DNA from: Haemophilus parainfluenzae
GTDB lineage: Bacteria > Pseudomonadota > Gammaproteobacteria > Enterobacterales > Pasteurellaceae
Assembly: GCA_018381425.1 (NCBI GenBank)
Contig: JAGZRY010000009.1
Span: 1-18,404 of the forward strand
Reading direction: 5' to 3'
DNA: 18,404 nt
The translations under genes were made by a program, and so were the position numbers. Positions 7,928 through 15,990 of this stretch are shown here, one piece after another. The notes under the pieces were generated by a model. The model had not been told where the DNA came from and searched no databases. It saw only the letters and a program-made list of their open reading frames with translations. The number at the start of each line of letters is the position of its first letter. Position 1 is the first letter of the stretch.

Positions 7928-7935
7928 CCGCACTT
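7927..7935 (-). repeat. DNA uptake sequence core before DUF441 gene
   Basis: Perfect ACCGCACTT, 10 bases before the DUF441 start codon. Confidence 0.9.
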
Positions 7936-7945
7936 TAGAGGTATT

Positions 7946-8398
7946 ATGACATTACAATTCAATATGGTCGCGTTGTTATTGGTTTTCTTAATTGTTTTAG
8001 GTTTAATTAGCCAAAATAGCGCGATTACCATCTCAGCCGCCGTGCTGTTAATTATGCAGCAAACCTTATTATCCAAATACATTCCCATACTCGAACAATA
8101 CGGTGTCAAAATCGGGATCATCATCTTAACGATTGGTGTGCTTGCACCGTTAGTGTCGGGAAAAATTCAGCTTCCAGATTTAAGTTCATTTTTAAACTGG
8201 AAAATGGGTGTGTCGATTGCAACGGGAATATTAGTCGCATGGCTCGCGGGGAAAGGGGTGCCATTAATGAGTGAACAACCTATTTTAGTCACAGGATTAT
8301 TAATTGGTACGATTATTGGTGTGTCTTTCTTAGGCGGTATTCCAGTGGGACCTCTAATCGCCGCAGGGATTTTAGCGGTATTAATAGGAAAATTTTAA
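7946..8398 (+). CDS. DUF441/UPF0756 family inner-membrane protein (YeaL-like)
   Basis: A 150-residue, highly hydrophobic protein with about four or five membrane segments and no soluble domain. The sequence ([38 protein letters not shown]-like turn [17 protein letters not shown]) matches the UPF0756/DUF441 family typified by E. coli YeaL, whose function is unknown. AGAGG lies four bases before the ATG, a close but usable site. The stop codon directly abuts the next ATG with no spacer, so it is the first gene of an operon with the DUF423 gene and hrpA. Confidence 0.85.
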   Translation: MTLQFNMVALLLVFLIVLGLISQNSAITISAAVLLIMQQTLLSKYIPILEQYGVKIGIIILTIGVLAPLVSGKIQLPDLSSFLNWKMGVSIATGILVAWLAGKGVPLMSEQPILVTGLLIGTIIGVSFLGGIPVGPLIAAGILAVLIGKF

Positions 8399-8788
8399 AT
8401 GAAAAACAAATGGTTATTTATCGCGGGATTAAGCGGTTTTTTGTGTGTGACGATTGGTGCTTTTGCGGCACATGGATTAAGCAAGGTTTTAGAACCTAAA
8501 GAATTAGCGTGGATTGAAACGGGTGTGAAATATCAAATGTTCCACACCATTGCGATTTTAGCGATTGGCATTTTGCAATTATGCCGTGAATCATTGGTTG
8601 CAACTAAAATAGTTAATCTTGCTGCAGGGACTTGGGCGTACGGTATTCTGCTCTTTAGCGGTAGCCTTTATGCACTTGCGCTTGGTGCGGGCAAATTTCT
8701 CGTTTGGGTGACACCGATTGGCGGCACGTTATTTTTAATTGGTTGGCTTTGCTTGGCTTACGGTGGTTTTAAAAGTAAATCAGTATGA
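8399..8788 (+). CDS. DUF423 family small membrane protein (YgdD-like)
   Basis: A 129-residue protein with about four membrane segments. The family signature at the N-terminus is present: GAFAAHGLSKVLEPKELAWI followed by ETGVKYQMFHTIAIL. The family is widespread and has no established function. Its ATG follows the DUF441 stop without a gap, and its TGA overlaps the hrpA ATG as ATGA, so translation through the three genes is probably coupled. The coupling to a ribosome-associated helicase is a genomic fact here, not proof of a shared role. Confidence 0.88.
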   Translation: MKNKWLFIAGLSGFLCVTIGAFAAHGLSKVLEPKELAWIETGVKYQMFHTIAILAIGILQLCRESLVATKIVNLAAGTWAYGILLFSGSLYALALGAGKFLVWVTPIGGTLFLIGWLCLAYGGFKSKSV

Positions 8789-11700
8789 AGAACAAATCAG
8801 TCAAACGTGAATTAAATCCGATACAACAATCTCTCTTTTCGAAACTCAAGGATATCATGCTGGTGGAGCAACGTCGTTTATCCGCCCGCATTCATGGTAT
8901 TGGAATAATTAAAAGCCAAGAGGCTCAACAAGCTGTTGCCGCTGAAATCCAGCTGCAGATTGAACAGGCTCAATTACGTGTAGAAAATCGTAAAAGTGCG
9001 GTACAAAATCCCATCGTTTTTCCAGAAAGCCTACCTGTTAGCCAACGCAAAGCAGAAATTGAAAAACTACTTTCCGAGCATCAAGTGATCGTGGTAGCGG
9101 GGGAAACTGGTTCTGGTAAAACCACACAATTACCGAAAATGTGTTTGGAATTAGGTTTCGGCAATTTGGGCATGATTGGTCATACTCAACCTCGTCGTAT
9201 TGCTGCACGCTCTGTGGCGGTGCGTATTGCGGAAGAACTGGAAACGGAGCTTGGCGGTTTAGTTGGTTATAAGGTTCGTTTTAACGATCAAATCAGTGAT
9301 GATACACAAATCAAATTGATGACTGACGGGATTCTGCTAGCAGAAATTCAAAACGATCGTTTTCTCAATCAATATTCTTGTTTGATTATCGATGAAGCCC
9401 ACGAACGTAGTCTAAATAACGATTTTATTCTCGGTTATCTGAAACAGCTTTTACCACGTCGTCGTGATTTAAAACTCATCATCACATCTGCAACCATTGA
9501 TGTGGAACGTTTTTCCAAACATTTCAACAATGCGCCGATTATTGAAGTCTCGGGCAGAACCTATCCTGTTGAAGTGCGTTATCGTCCCGTAGTGGAAGAA
9601 GACGATCAAGATCAGCTACAAGGCATTCTCAATGCGGTGGATGAACTGCAAGCGGAAGGTCGAGGCGATATTTTGATCTTTATGAACGGTGAGCGAGAAA
9701 TCCGAGACACTGCCGAAGCTTTGCAAAAGCAAAATTTAAAACACACGGAAATTCTACCGCTCTTTGCCCGCTTGTCTGCGCAAGAACAAAATAAAATCTT
9801 CCATCCGAGCGGTTTAAACCGTATTGTGTTAGCCACCAACGTGGCGGAAACTTCATTAACCGTACCGGGCATTAAATATGTGATTGACCCAGGTACCGCT
9901 CGCATTTCCCGTTATAGCTATCGCACCAAAGTACAACGTTTACCGATTGAACCCATTTCACAGGCATCTGCTAATCAGCGTAAAGGTCGTTGTGGTCGTG
10001 TGAGTGAAGGGATTTGTATTCGTTTATATTCGGAAGAGGATTTTAATTCTCGTCCGGAGTTTACCGATCCTGAAATTCTGCGCACCAATTTAGCCTCTGT
10101 TATTTTGCAAATGACGGCATTGGGTTTGGATGATATTGAAGCGTTCCCATTTGTTGATGCGCCGGATAAACGCCATATCCAAGATGGCGTGAAGCTATTG
10201 GAAGAATTAGGTGCGTTTGAAATGGTTCGCACCAAATCAGGTGAGAAACGTCAACTAACAGCAGTAGGTCGTCAATTAGCTCAACTCCCTGTGGATCCAC
10301 GTTTAGCGAAAATGTTGTTGAGTGCTGTCTCACAAGGTGCGTTGCATGAAGTGATGATTATTGTCGCTGCGTTATCTATTCAAGATCCGCGCGAACGCCC
10401 ACAAGAAAAACAGCAAGCTTCCGATGAAAAACATCGTCGTTTTGCGGATAAAAAATCAGATTTCTTGGCATTCCTCAATCTTTGGCGTTATCTACAAGAA
10501 CAACAAAAAGAATTGAGTAAAAACCAATTCCGTCGTCAATGCCAAAAGGATTTCTTAAATTATTTACGTATTCGTGAATGGCAAGATATTTATCATCAAA
10601 TTCGTTTAACCGTGCGTGAAATTGGCTTGCCGATTAATTCCGAAAAAGCAGAATATCAGCAAATTCATACCGCACTTTTAAGCGGTTTGCTTTCTCATAT
10701 CGGTTTAAAAGAAGCGGAGAAACAACAATATCTTGGCGCACGTAATGCCCATTTTGCAATTTTCCCCAATTCTGTGCTTTTCAAAAAACAACTGAAATGG
10801 GTGATGGCGGCAGAGTTAGTGGAAACCTCCAAACTTTGGGGGCGCATGGTGGCGGAAATTGAGCCAGAATGGATTGAGCCACTTGCCGAGCATCTAATTA
10901 AAAAATCCTATTCCGAACCGCGTTGGTCTAAATCTCGTGGCGCCGTGATTGCAGATGAAAAAGTCACGCTTTACGGTGTGCCGATTGTGGCTGCGCGACC
11001 AGTGAATTACGGTGCTATTGATCCAACGGTAAGCCGTGAGATCTTTATTCAATCTGCCTTAGTGGAAGGGGATTGGAATACCAAACATAAATTCTTCAAA
11101 GAAAATCAACGACTCGTTCGAGAAGTGGAAGAGTTGGAACACAAAAGCCGCCGCCGCGATATTTTGGTGGACGATCGCACGCTTTTTGAATTTTACGATC
11201 AGCGTATTGGCACGGAAGTAGTTTCCCAAAAACATTTTGATACCTGGTGGAAAAAGGCGCAGCAAAAAGATCCGGAATTGCTTAATTTTGAACGTTCATT
11301 CTTGATTAATGATGATGCGGAACAAGTGAGCAAGCTGGATTTCCCGAATTTCTGGTATCAAGGCAATTTGAAACTCAAACTGACGTATCAATTTGAACCG
11401 GGTACCGATGCGGATGGGGTGACCGTGCATATTCCGTTGCCGTTGCTCAATCAAGTGGAAATGACGGGTTTTGACTGGCAAATTCCAGGCTTGCGTGAAG
11501 AATTGATGATTGCGCTGATTAAATCTCTGCCGAAATCTTATCGGCGTAATTTTGTGCCGGCACCTAATTATGCTCAAGCTTTTTTAAGTCGAGCCGTGCC
11601 GTTGGAAAAACCATTATTGGATACACTGATTTATGAATTGCGTCGTATGACGGGCGTTGCCGTAGAAGCGGAACATTGGAATTGGGAACAAATTCCAAGC

Positions 11701-12696
11701 CATTTGAAAATGACGTTCCGTGTGGTGGATGAAAACGGCAAGAAAATTGCCGAATCCATGAATTTGGACGAGCTGAAATTCAACTTAAAAGATCGTGTGC
11801 AGGAAAGTATTTCTGCTGTGGCAGATGATGGCATTGAGCAGAGCGGGCTGCATATTTGGAGCTTTGCAGATTTACCACAATGTTACGAACAAAAACAACG
11901 AGGTTTCAGCGTCAAAGCGTTCCCAGCCATCGTAGATGAAAAAGATGCGGTTGGTATCAAACTGTTTGAAACAGAGTTTGAGCAAGCGGTGGCGATGCAA
12001 CAAGGTTTACGTCGCTTGTTGTTGCTCAATGTACCGTCACCGATTAAATATCTGCATGAAAAATTACCGAATAAAGCTAAATTGGGTCTGTATTTTACTC
12101 CGTTCGGTCGTGTGTTGGATTTGATCGATGACTGTATCGCTTGTGCGGTGGATAAACTGATTGCCGAGTTTGGCGGTTTTGTTTGGGATGAAGCAGGCTT
12201 TGAAAAATTACGAGATTTCGTGCGAGAAAACCTTAACGAAGTGACCGTGTATATTGCGCAGAAAGTGGAGCAGATCTTATCCCTCAACCATGCCTTAAAC
12301 CAACGTTTAAAAGGTAAAATGGATTTCACCATGGCCTTTGCCTTTTCTGATATTAAGGCGCAATTAACCGGGCTGATTTATCCCGGTTTTGTGCAAAAGA
12401 GCGGTTATGATCGCCTACCGGATTTACAGCGCTATCTACAAGCCGTTAATAAACGTATCGATAAACTGGCTCAAGATGTAAATCGAGACCGTGCGGCTAT
12501 GTTACGTGTGGAACAAGTGCAACAGGCTTACCAACAACTCCTCGCCAAACAGCCAAAATCTAAACCGATTTCTGATGAAGTCGCGGAAATTCGCTATATG
12601 ATCGAGGAATTACGTGTGAGTTTATTTGCGCAACAGTTGGGTACGAAGTATCAGGTGTCGGATAAGCGGGTTTTGAATTTGATTAATGAACAATAA
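8785..12696 (+). CDS. hrpA: ATP-dependent RNA helicase HrpA (DEAH box)
   Basis: A 1303-residue DEAH/RHA helicase, close to the length of E. coli HrpA (about 1300). HrpA unwinds RNA with ATP and has been implicated in fimbrial mRNA processing and, more recently, in resolving stalled or collided ribosomes. The Walker A loop GETGSGKT is at 106-113, DEAH at 203-206, SAT of motif III in LIITSATIDVERF, motif V region TNVAETSLTVPGI, and motif VI QRKGRCGR. The helicase-associated domain follows (LLEELGAFEM to RKRQLTAVGRQ-like region), then the long C-terminal DUF3418 part rich in charged residues. The start overlaps the DUF423 stop (ATGA). No terminator follows directly; a small ORF with a strong ribosome site begins 14 bases after the stop. 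Confidence 0.96.
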   Translation: MKNKSVKRELNPIQQSLFSKLKDIMLVEQRRLSARIHGIGIIKSQEAQQAVAAEIQLQIEQAQLRVENRKSAVQNPIVFPESLPVSQRKAEIEKLLSEHQVIVVAGETGSGKTTQLPKMCLELGFGNLGMIGHTQPRRIAARSVAVRIAEELETELGGLVGYKVRFNDQISDDTQIKLMTDGILLAEIQNDRFLNQYSCLIIDEAHERSLNNDFILGYLKQLLPRRRDLKLIITSATIDVERFSKHFNNAPIIEVSGRTYPVEVRYRPVVEEDDQDQLQGILNAVDELQAEGRGDILIFMNGEREIRDTAEALQKQNLKHTEILPLFARLSAQEQNKIFHPSGLNRIVLATNVAETSLTVPGIKYVIDPGTARISRYSYRTKVQRLPIEPISQASANQRKGRCGRVSEGICIRLYSEEDFNSRPEFTDPEILRTNLASVILQMTALGLDDIEAFPFVDAPDKRHIQDGVKLLEELGAFEMVRTKSGEKRQLTAVGRQLAQLPVDPRLAKMLLSAVSQGALHEVMIIVAALSIQDPRERPQEKQQASDEKHRRFADKKSDFLAFLNLWRYLQEQQKELSKNQFRRQCQKDFLNYLRIREWQDIYHQIRLTVREIGLPINSEKAEYQQIHTALLSGLLSHIGLKEAEKQQYLGARNAHFAIFPNSVLFKKQLKWVMAAELVETSKLWGRMVAEIEPEWIEPLAEHLIKKSYSEPRWSKSRGAVIADEKVTLYGVPIVAARPVNYGAIDPTVSREIFIQSALVEGDWNTKHKFFKENQRLVREVEELEHKSRRRDILVDDRTLFEFYDQRIGTEVVSQKHFDTWWKKAQQKDPELLNFERSFLINDDAEQVSKLDFPNFWYQGNLKLKLTYQFEPGTDADGVTVHIPLPLLNQVEMTGFDWQIPGLREELMIALIKSLPKSYRRNFVPAPNYAQAFLSRAVPLEKPLLDTLIYELRRMTGVAVEAEHWNWEQIPSHLKMTFRVVDENGKKIAESMNLDELKFNLKDRVQESISAVADDGIEQSGLHIWSFADLPQCYEQKQRGFSVKAFPAIVDEKDAVGIKLFETEFEQAVAMQQGLRRLLLLNVPSPIKYLHEKLPNKAKLGLYFTPFGRVLDLIDDCIACAVDKLIAEFGGFVWDEAGFEKLRDFVRENLNEVTVYIAQKVEQILSLNHALNQRLKGKMDFTMAFAFSDIKAQLTGLIYPGFVQKSGYDRLPDLQRYLQAVNKRIDKLAQDVNRDRAAMLRVEQVQQAYQQLLAKQPKSKPISDEVAEIRYMIEELRVSLFAQQLGTKYQVSDKRVLNLINEQ
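8994..9002 (+). repeat. DNA uptake sequence core inside hrpA
   Basis: Perfect AAGTGCGGT encoding KSAV, a residue string that this motif commonly creates, in the linker before the helicase core. Confidence 0.9.
10669..10677 (-). repeat. DNA uptake sequence core inside hrpA
   Basis: Perfect ACCGCACTT encoding part of IHTALLSG. Confidence 0.9.
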
Positions 12697-12710
12697 GATA
12701 AGGAGTTAAT

Positions 12711-12773
12711 ATGGTATTGGATGTGCTAAATTATACAAAGTTAAGTATATCAGGAATATTAGAAATATCTTAA
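12711..12773 (+). CDS. Small ORF (20 residues) behind a strong ribosome binding site
   Basis: AAGGAG (12700-12705) lies five bases before an ATG that opens a 20-residue frame (MVLDVLNYTKLSISGILEIS) ending at 12773. It starts 14 bases after the hrpA stop and ends 23 bases before the YniB-like gene. It could be a leader peptide, a small membrane-associated peptide, or the surviving 5' end of a gene that has been deleted. The ribosome site is one of the best in the window. I do not recognise the sequence. Confidence 0.35.
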   Translation: MVLDVLNYTKLSISGILEIS

Positions 12774-12796
12774 AATTTATATGTAAGGAATATCTT

Positions 12797-13324
12797 ATGA
12801 ATCTATATAAAGAAAAAAATAAAGCACATTGTAAGATCATTATTGGTTTTTTAGGTGGATTAATATGCTTAATATTATTAGCAATGTCATATTTGAAGAT
12901 GATTTATTTTTTACCGAATATTGATATACTATCTCGCCCTATAAAAAATTTAATACATTTTATATATAGTAAGACTCTATTTTTAGATCCATTATGGCGG
13001 TTATCACCAATTCCCAATATGAATGATCTATTCTCAAAAGAGTCTATCTCAGCCACAGCTATTGCGATTGCTTTTGTTCTATTTATGATGTTAAGAAGTT
13101 CAGGCGTACTTAGATTGAAAAAATTGAAAGATATAGAACAAGAGATAGATAATCAATTAATAAAAGAGTCAATAAAAGGAGAATTATCTAAAAATAAGAA
13201 AGAGATAGAAAAAAATATAAAGATGCCAAAGCAAAGTTTTTTATCATCCTTTCATAGTTTATATATAGCCCCTTTGGTTATAGGTATTGTATTGATTTTA
13301 TTGCAGAAATTTTTGAAAATATAA
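12797..13324 (+). CDS. YniB-like inner-membrane protein
   Basis: A 175-residue protein with three probable membrane segments (about 13-36, 84-99 and 155-171) and a charged cytoplasmic stretch (106-145) between the last two. By eye it follows the plan of E. coli YniB: a W-x-SPIPN motif (LWRLSPIPN, 66-74), then DNQLIKESIKGELSKNKKEI, then SLYIAPLVIG before a final helix. YniB has no known function. AAGGAA (12785-12790) is six bases before the ATG. Base composition is strikingly AT-rich (AAA, ATA, TTA codons) compared with hrpA and folK, suggesting horizontal gain or relaxed selection. The family match is from memory and moderate. Confidence 0.6.
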   Translation: MNLYKEKNKAHCKIIIGFLGGLICLILLAMSYLKMIYFLPNIDILSRPIKNLIHFIYSKTLFLDPLWRLSPIPNMNDLFSKESISATAIAIAFVLFMMLRSSGVLRLKKLKDIEQEIDNQLIKESIKGELSKNKKEIEKNIKMPKQSFLSSFHSLYIAPLVIGIVLILLQKFLKI

Positions 13325-13326
13325 TT

Positions 13327-13336
13327 CCCCCCCCCC
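13327..13336 (+). repeat. Homopolymeric tract of ten C
   Basis: Ten consecutive C begin two bases after the stop of the YniB-like gene, in very AT-rich surroundings. Long C/G runs in Haemophilus can slip and change length. This one is outside any intact reading frame. It could also be a sequencing-length uncertainty. Confidence 0.85.
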
Positions 13337-13446
13337 TACAATCTTAATAAATTTCTGATTTGTTTAATTCTTCAATTTAAGAGTAGGCGCAGGATCGTGC
13401 TTTAGTATAGCCATTAGAGTTATTTTATTCGTAACTAGAAAAATAC

Positions 13447-13474
13447 CCAACGTTCTCATTCTTTGAGACGTTGG
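13447..13474. terminator. Hairpin, possible terminator of the YniB-like transcript
   Basis: CCAACGTTCTCA (13447-13458) pairs with TGAGACGTTGG (13464-13474) with one bulged T and a short loop. No strong T run follows on the plus strand (GGTTAACTAATT), so termination efficiency is uncertain. Confidence 0.45.
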
Positions 13475-13542
13475 TTAACTAATTATTAATACTAATTCTT
13501 TTTCTCTCAAACATTTCAACTTAAAAAACACCACCAAAACCA

Positions 13543-13551
13543 ACCGCACTT
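13543..13551 (-). repeat. DNA uptake sequence core in intergenic gap
   Basis: Perfect ACCGCACTT, extended by TTTCCCTAAAAA. Confidence 0.9.
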
Positions 13552-13573
13552 TTCCCTAAAAATATTTTTGTGA

Positions 13574-13936
13574 TCTATCTCGAATTTTCGTATTGAACTG
13601 ATTTACAACTGTCAATTCAATCGCTATCTTGCAGTGATTACCATTTTAGCCACCATGGCGACAGGTTCAGGTAATGCAGCGTTCTATGCTTTTGCAGAAT
13701 TAATTCCAAAATTAGCCACTCAAATGGGCGTCAACCCAGCGTTCTTAACGATTCCAATGTTACAAGCCTCTAACTTAGATCGTGGTTTATCACCGGTTTC
13801 TGGTGTGGTTGTGGCGGTATCCGGTATGGGAAAAATCTCACCATTTGAAATCGTAAAACGTATGTCTGTCCCAATGTTGGTTGGTTTTATTTGTGTGATT
13901 ATCGGCACAGAAATCTTTGTTTCTGTTGCTGCCTAA
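13574..13936 (+). pseudogene. 5'-truncated remnant of a DcuC-type C4-dicarboxylate transporter gene
   Basis: The frame is open from 13574 and recognisable homology begins at about 13613 (QFNRYLAVITILATMATGSGNAAFYAF). It continues through LASNLDRG-like QASNLDRGLSPVSGVVVAVSG and SPFEIVKRMSVPML to a stop at 13936. These are the C-terminal family features of the DcuC anaerobic C4-dicarboxylate transporters, which are normally about 440-460 residues. Only about 107 residues remain. No ATG or ribosome site begins the fragment; the GTG at 13634 is inside a membrane segment. The missing N-terminal three quarters is nowhere else in the window. The remaining codons look undamaged, so the truncation may be recent. 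It lies beside the AT-rich YniB-like patch. Confidence 0.8.
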
Positions 13937-13953
13937 TTTAATCGGTAAAAAAG

Positions 13954-13987
13954 AAGGGCTGATAGTGAATATCAGCCCTTTTGTTTT
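13954..13987. terminator. Bidirectional terminator between dcuC remnant and folK
   Basis: Perfect 11-base stem AAGGGCTGATA (13954-13964) / TATCAGCCCTT (13970-13980), loop of five bases, with T-rich flank on the plus strand and A-rich (T on the other strand) on the left. It ends the pcnB-folK transcript from the right. Confidence 0.9.
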
Positions 13988-13990
13988 GAG

Positions 13991-14494
13991 TTAAGTGCGG
14001 TCAATTTTCTCTCTGTTTCTGATTTTATGCATTTGATGATTTTCAAAGGCTTTCACCAAATCTGCGACTTTTTCGCCTTCCGGTAAAACCAAATCTTGTG
14101 CGATATCATAGAGTGGCACAATCACAAATTCGCGATTTTTCATGTCGTAATGAGGCACGGTTAAGCGTTCATTTTGAATGATTTGATCGCCATAAAGCAA
14201 AATATCCAAATCCAGTGTACGCTCACCCCAACGACGTAAACGTACGCGACCTTGTTCATTTTCAATGCGTTGCAATTCATCGAGCAAAGCTAAAGGTGGG
14301 CGAGTGGTTTCGATCATTGCCACTGCATTCACATAATCCGGTTGATCTTGCGGGCCTAATGGTTTGCTTTGATAAAATTCGCTGACCGATTTTAATTCGG
14401 TATTAGGTAGCGCAGAAATTGCCTCTAATGCGGAATTTAATTGTTCTGTAGGCGTATTTAAATTGCTGCCAAGGGAGATATACACTTGAACCAT
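13991..14494 (-). CDS. folK: 6-hydroxymethyl-7,8-dihydropterin pyrophosphokinase (HPPK)
   Basis: Transfers pyrophosphate from ATP to 6-hydroxymethyl-7,8-dihydropterin, the step before dihydropteroate synthase in folate synthesis. The 167 residues have the whole family pattern: SLGSNL near the N-terminus, GPQDQPDYVNAVA, and the signature RWGERTLDLDILLYG with the two metal-binding aspartates (DLD). The ATG shares a base with the pcnB stop (TAATG), as in a coupled operon. The last three codons (Asp-Arg-Thr) and the stop lie within a perfect uptake core at 13993-14001, so the end of the protein is partly set by that motif. A strong terminator follows. Confidence 0.95.
   Translation of the reverse strand: MVQVYISLGSNLNTPTEQLNSALEAISALPNTELKSVSEFYQSKPLGPQDQPDYVNAVAMIETTRPPLALLDELQRIENEQGRVRLRRWGERTLDLDILLYGDQIIQNERLTVPHYDMKNREFVIVPLYDIAQDLVLPEGEKVADLVKAFENHQMHKIRNREKIDRT
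13993..14001 (+). repeat. DNA uptake sequence core forming the 3' end of folK
   Basis: Perfect AAGTGCGGT followed by CAATTTTCT. It overlaps the folK stop codon and its last three codons. Confidence 0.92.
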
Positions 14495-15990
14495 TAGTTA
14501 GCCGCCTTAGGTTTATGTCTGCGGTAATATTTTTTCTTCGGCGCTGGATGCAATTTTTGTTGCTCTTGAACCAATTGACGACGTTGTTCTTGATTGCTGA
14601 GTTGGTACTCATGCCACCATTTTGCGAGTTCAACGGTTTCACCGCCTTCCACTTCAGCACGCATCGCCAATAAATCAAAGGCTGCACGGAATTTTTGATG
14701 TTCCATTGTGCGAGCAGGGTGAGAACCGGTACGTTTAAGCAATTGTAATTGCAACATCCAAATATCACGAATGACGGATGTATGACGACGAGGTGCGGCT
14801 AATGATCGGCATAATTGATCAAGCACTTCATTGCCTGCAAGGGCATAAGCATCATGATTGTTTAAACCACCTTCATTTTTTAGTACATCCACTTTTTCGC
14901 GCAATGGATACCAGAAGAATGCCGCAAATAAGAAGGCTGGATTAATGCGTAATTTATCGGCAATGCGTTCATCCGTTGAATTTAACGACGTTAAAATCAT
15001 GCGTTCCGCAAGGCTGTCTTCTTTTTCGGTGAAATAAGGCGTTAAGCTTGGGAAAAGCTGTTCAAATAAGCCATATTGACGAAGTAATTTGTAGGTTTTT
15101 ACACCATTGCCAGACTGCAATAATTTTAAGCTTTCATCGAATAAACGCGCCGGTGGAATATTTTTCAGCAATGGTGCAAGCTCACGAATGGGCTGTTCAC
15201 TTGGTTTTTCCAAGAACATATCCAATTTTGCCATAAAGCGCACAGAGCGTAGCATACGCACAGGATCTTCTTGATAACGGGTAACGGGATCGCCAATCAG
15301 ACGTAATTTTCCGTTTTTCAGATCATCAATTCCGTTGAAGTAATCACGCAACGTATTATCTTGCGGATTGTAGTAAAGGGCGTTTACGGTAAAGTCACGA
15401 CGCTCCGCATCTTGTTCAATGGTGCCGTACACGTTATCACGCAGTAACATCCCTTCATCACTTTGTTTGGCTTGATTTTCGCTGCGCGCATCCGAATGGC
15501 TAGCACGGAATGTGGCCACTTCGATCACATCACGTCCAAACATAATATGCGCAAGACGGAAACGACGACCAACTAAACGGCATTGACGTTGGAATACCGC
15601 TTGAATTTGGTCGGGACGTGCATTGGTTGCTACATCAAAATCTTTTGGGTGTTTACCTAACAATAAATCACGCAAACAACCACCAACGATATAAGCGTCA
15701 TAACCTTGACGTTGCAATTTTTCTACCACGGTAATGGCATTACGGCTAAACATACGTGGGTTAATCCCAAAATGAGAGGCTTTAACGATATGTTTGTCAT
15801 GACGATGCGCTTGGGTATTCGTTTTTTTATGGTGAGAAGAGGACGGGGCGATCTTGGGTTGTGAACGCTCTGTTTTTGAAACGTTTGATTTTTTGCTTTT
15901 TGGTGCCGTTTTGGGGACGGGTGAATTTATATTGGTTTCAGTTTCTTTTTTAGTTTTTTTACCAAATAAATTTTTTATATAAGTAAGAAT
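14494..15990 (-). CDS. pcnB: Poly(A) polymerase I, predicted to start at ATT
   Basis: Adds 3' poly(A) tails to RNAs, promoting their decay, and controls plasmid copy number through antisense RNA turnover. The nucleotidyltransferase core has VGGCLRDLLLG (about 102-112) followed by DFD (117-119), the metal-binding aspartates, then RRFRLAH and RRDFTVNALYY. The C-terminus is a basic tail (KKKYYRRHKPK). The first ATG (15753) falls inside the conserved core region, at the equivalent of residue 80. Upstream the frame stays open for 79 more codons with no ATG, GTG or TTG and begins with two ATT codons. GGAG at 16000-15997 is six bases before the ATT at 15990, giving 498 residues starting LTYIKNLFGKK. 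E. coli pcnB is reported to start at AUU. The extension is rich in Lys, Ser, Thr and Pro. Confidence 0.88.
   Translation of the reverse strand: MLTYIKNLFGKKTKKETETNINSPVPKTAPKSKKSNVSKTERSQPKIAPSSSHHKKTNTQAHRHDKHIVKASHFGINPRMFSRNAITVVEKLQRQGYDAYIVGGCLRDLLLGKHPKDFDVATNARPDQIQAVFQRQCRLVGRRFRLAHIMFGRDVIEVATFRASHSDARSENQAKQSDEGMLLRDNVYGTIEQDAERRDFTVNALYYNPQDNTLRDYFNGIDDLKNGKLRLIGDPVTRYQEDPVRMLRSVRFMAKLDMFLEKPSEQPIRELAPLLKNIPPARLFDESLKLLQSGNGVKTYKLLRQYGLFEQLFPSLTPYFTEKEDSLAERMILTSLNSTDERIADKLRINPAFLFAAFFWYPLREKVDVLKNEGGLNNHDAYALAGNEVLDQLCRSLAAPRRHTSVIRDIWMLQLQLLKRTGSHPARTMEHQKFRAAFDLLAMRAEVEGGETVELAKWWHEYQLSNQEQRRQLVQEQQKLHPAPKKKYYRRHKPKAAN

Larger units (their letters stand above)
13337..13573. 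other. Noncoding AT-rich gap between YniB-like gene and dcuC remnant
   Basis: No gene is supported here. It contains a bulged hairpin (13447-13474) and an uptake core (13543-13551). I recognise no tRNA, no insertion sequence end and no clear promoter. The gap may be the scar of the deletion that removed the front of the dcuC gene. Confidence 0.6.

Noticed and set aside
11883..12332. 149-codon minus-strand frame inside hrpA
   Set aside because: It is antisense to a clearly coding hrpA region and has an arbitrary composition; treated as a shadow frame.
13634..13936. A complete 100-residue membrane protein starting at GTG 13634
   Set aside because: Homology to DcuC-type transporters begins upstream of the GTG and covers only the C-terminus, and there is no ribosome site, so a remnant is the better reading.
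14494..15753. pcnB starting at the first ATG (419 residues)
   Set aside because: That ATG is inside the part that aligns with E. coli PcnB and has no clear ribosome site; the frame continues to an ATT start behind GGAG.
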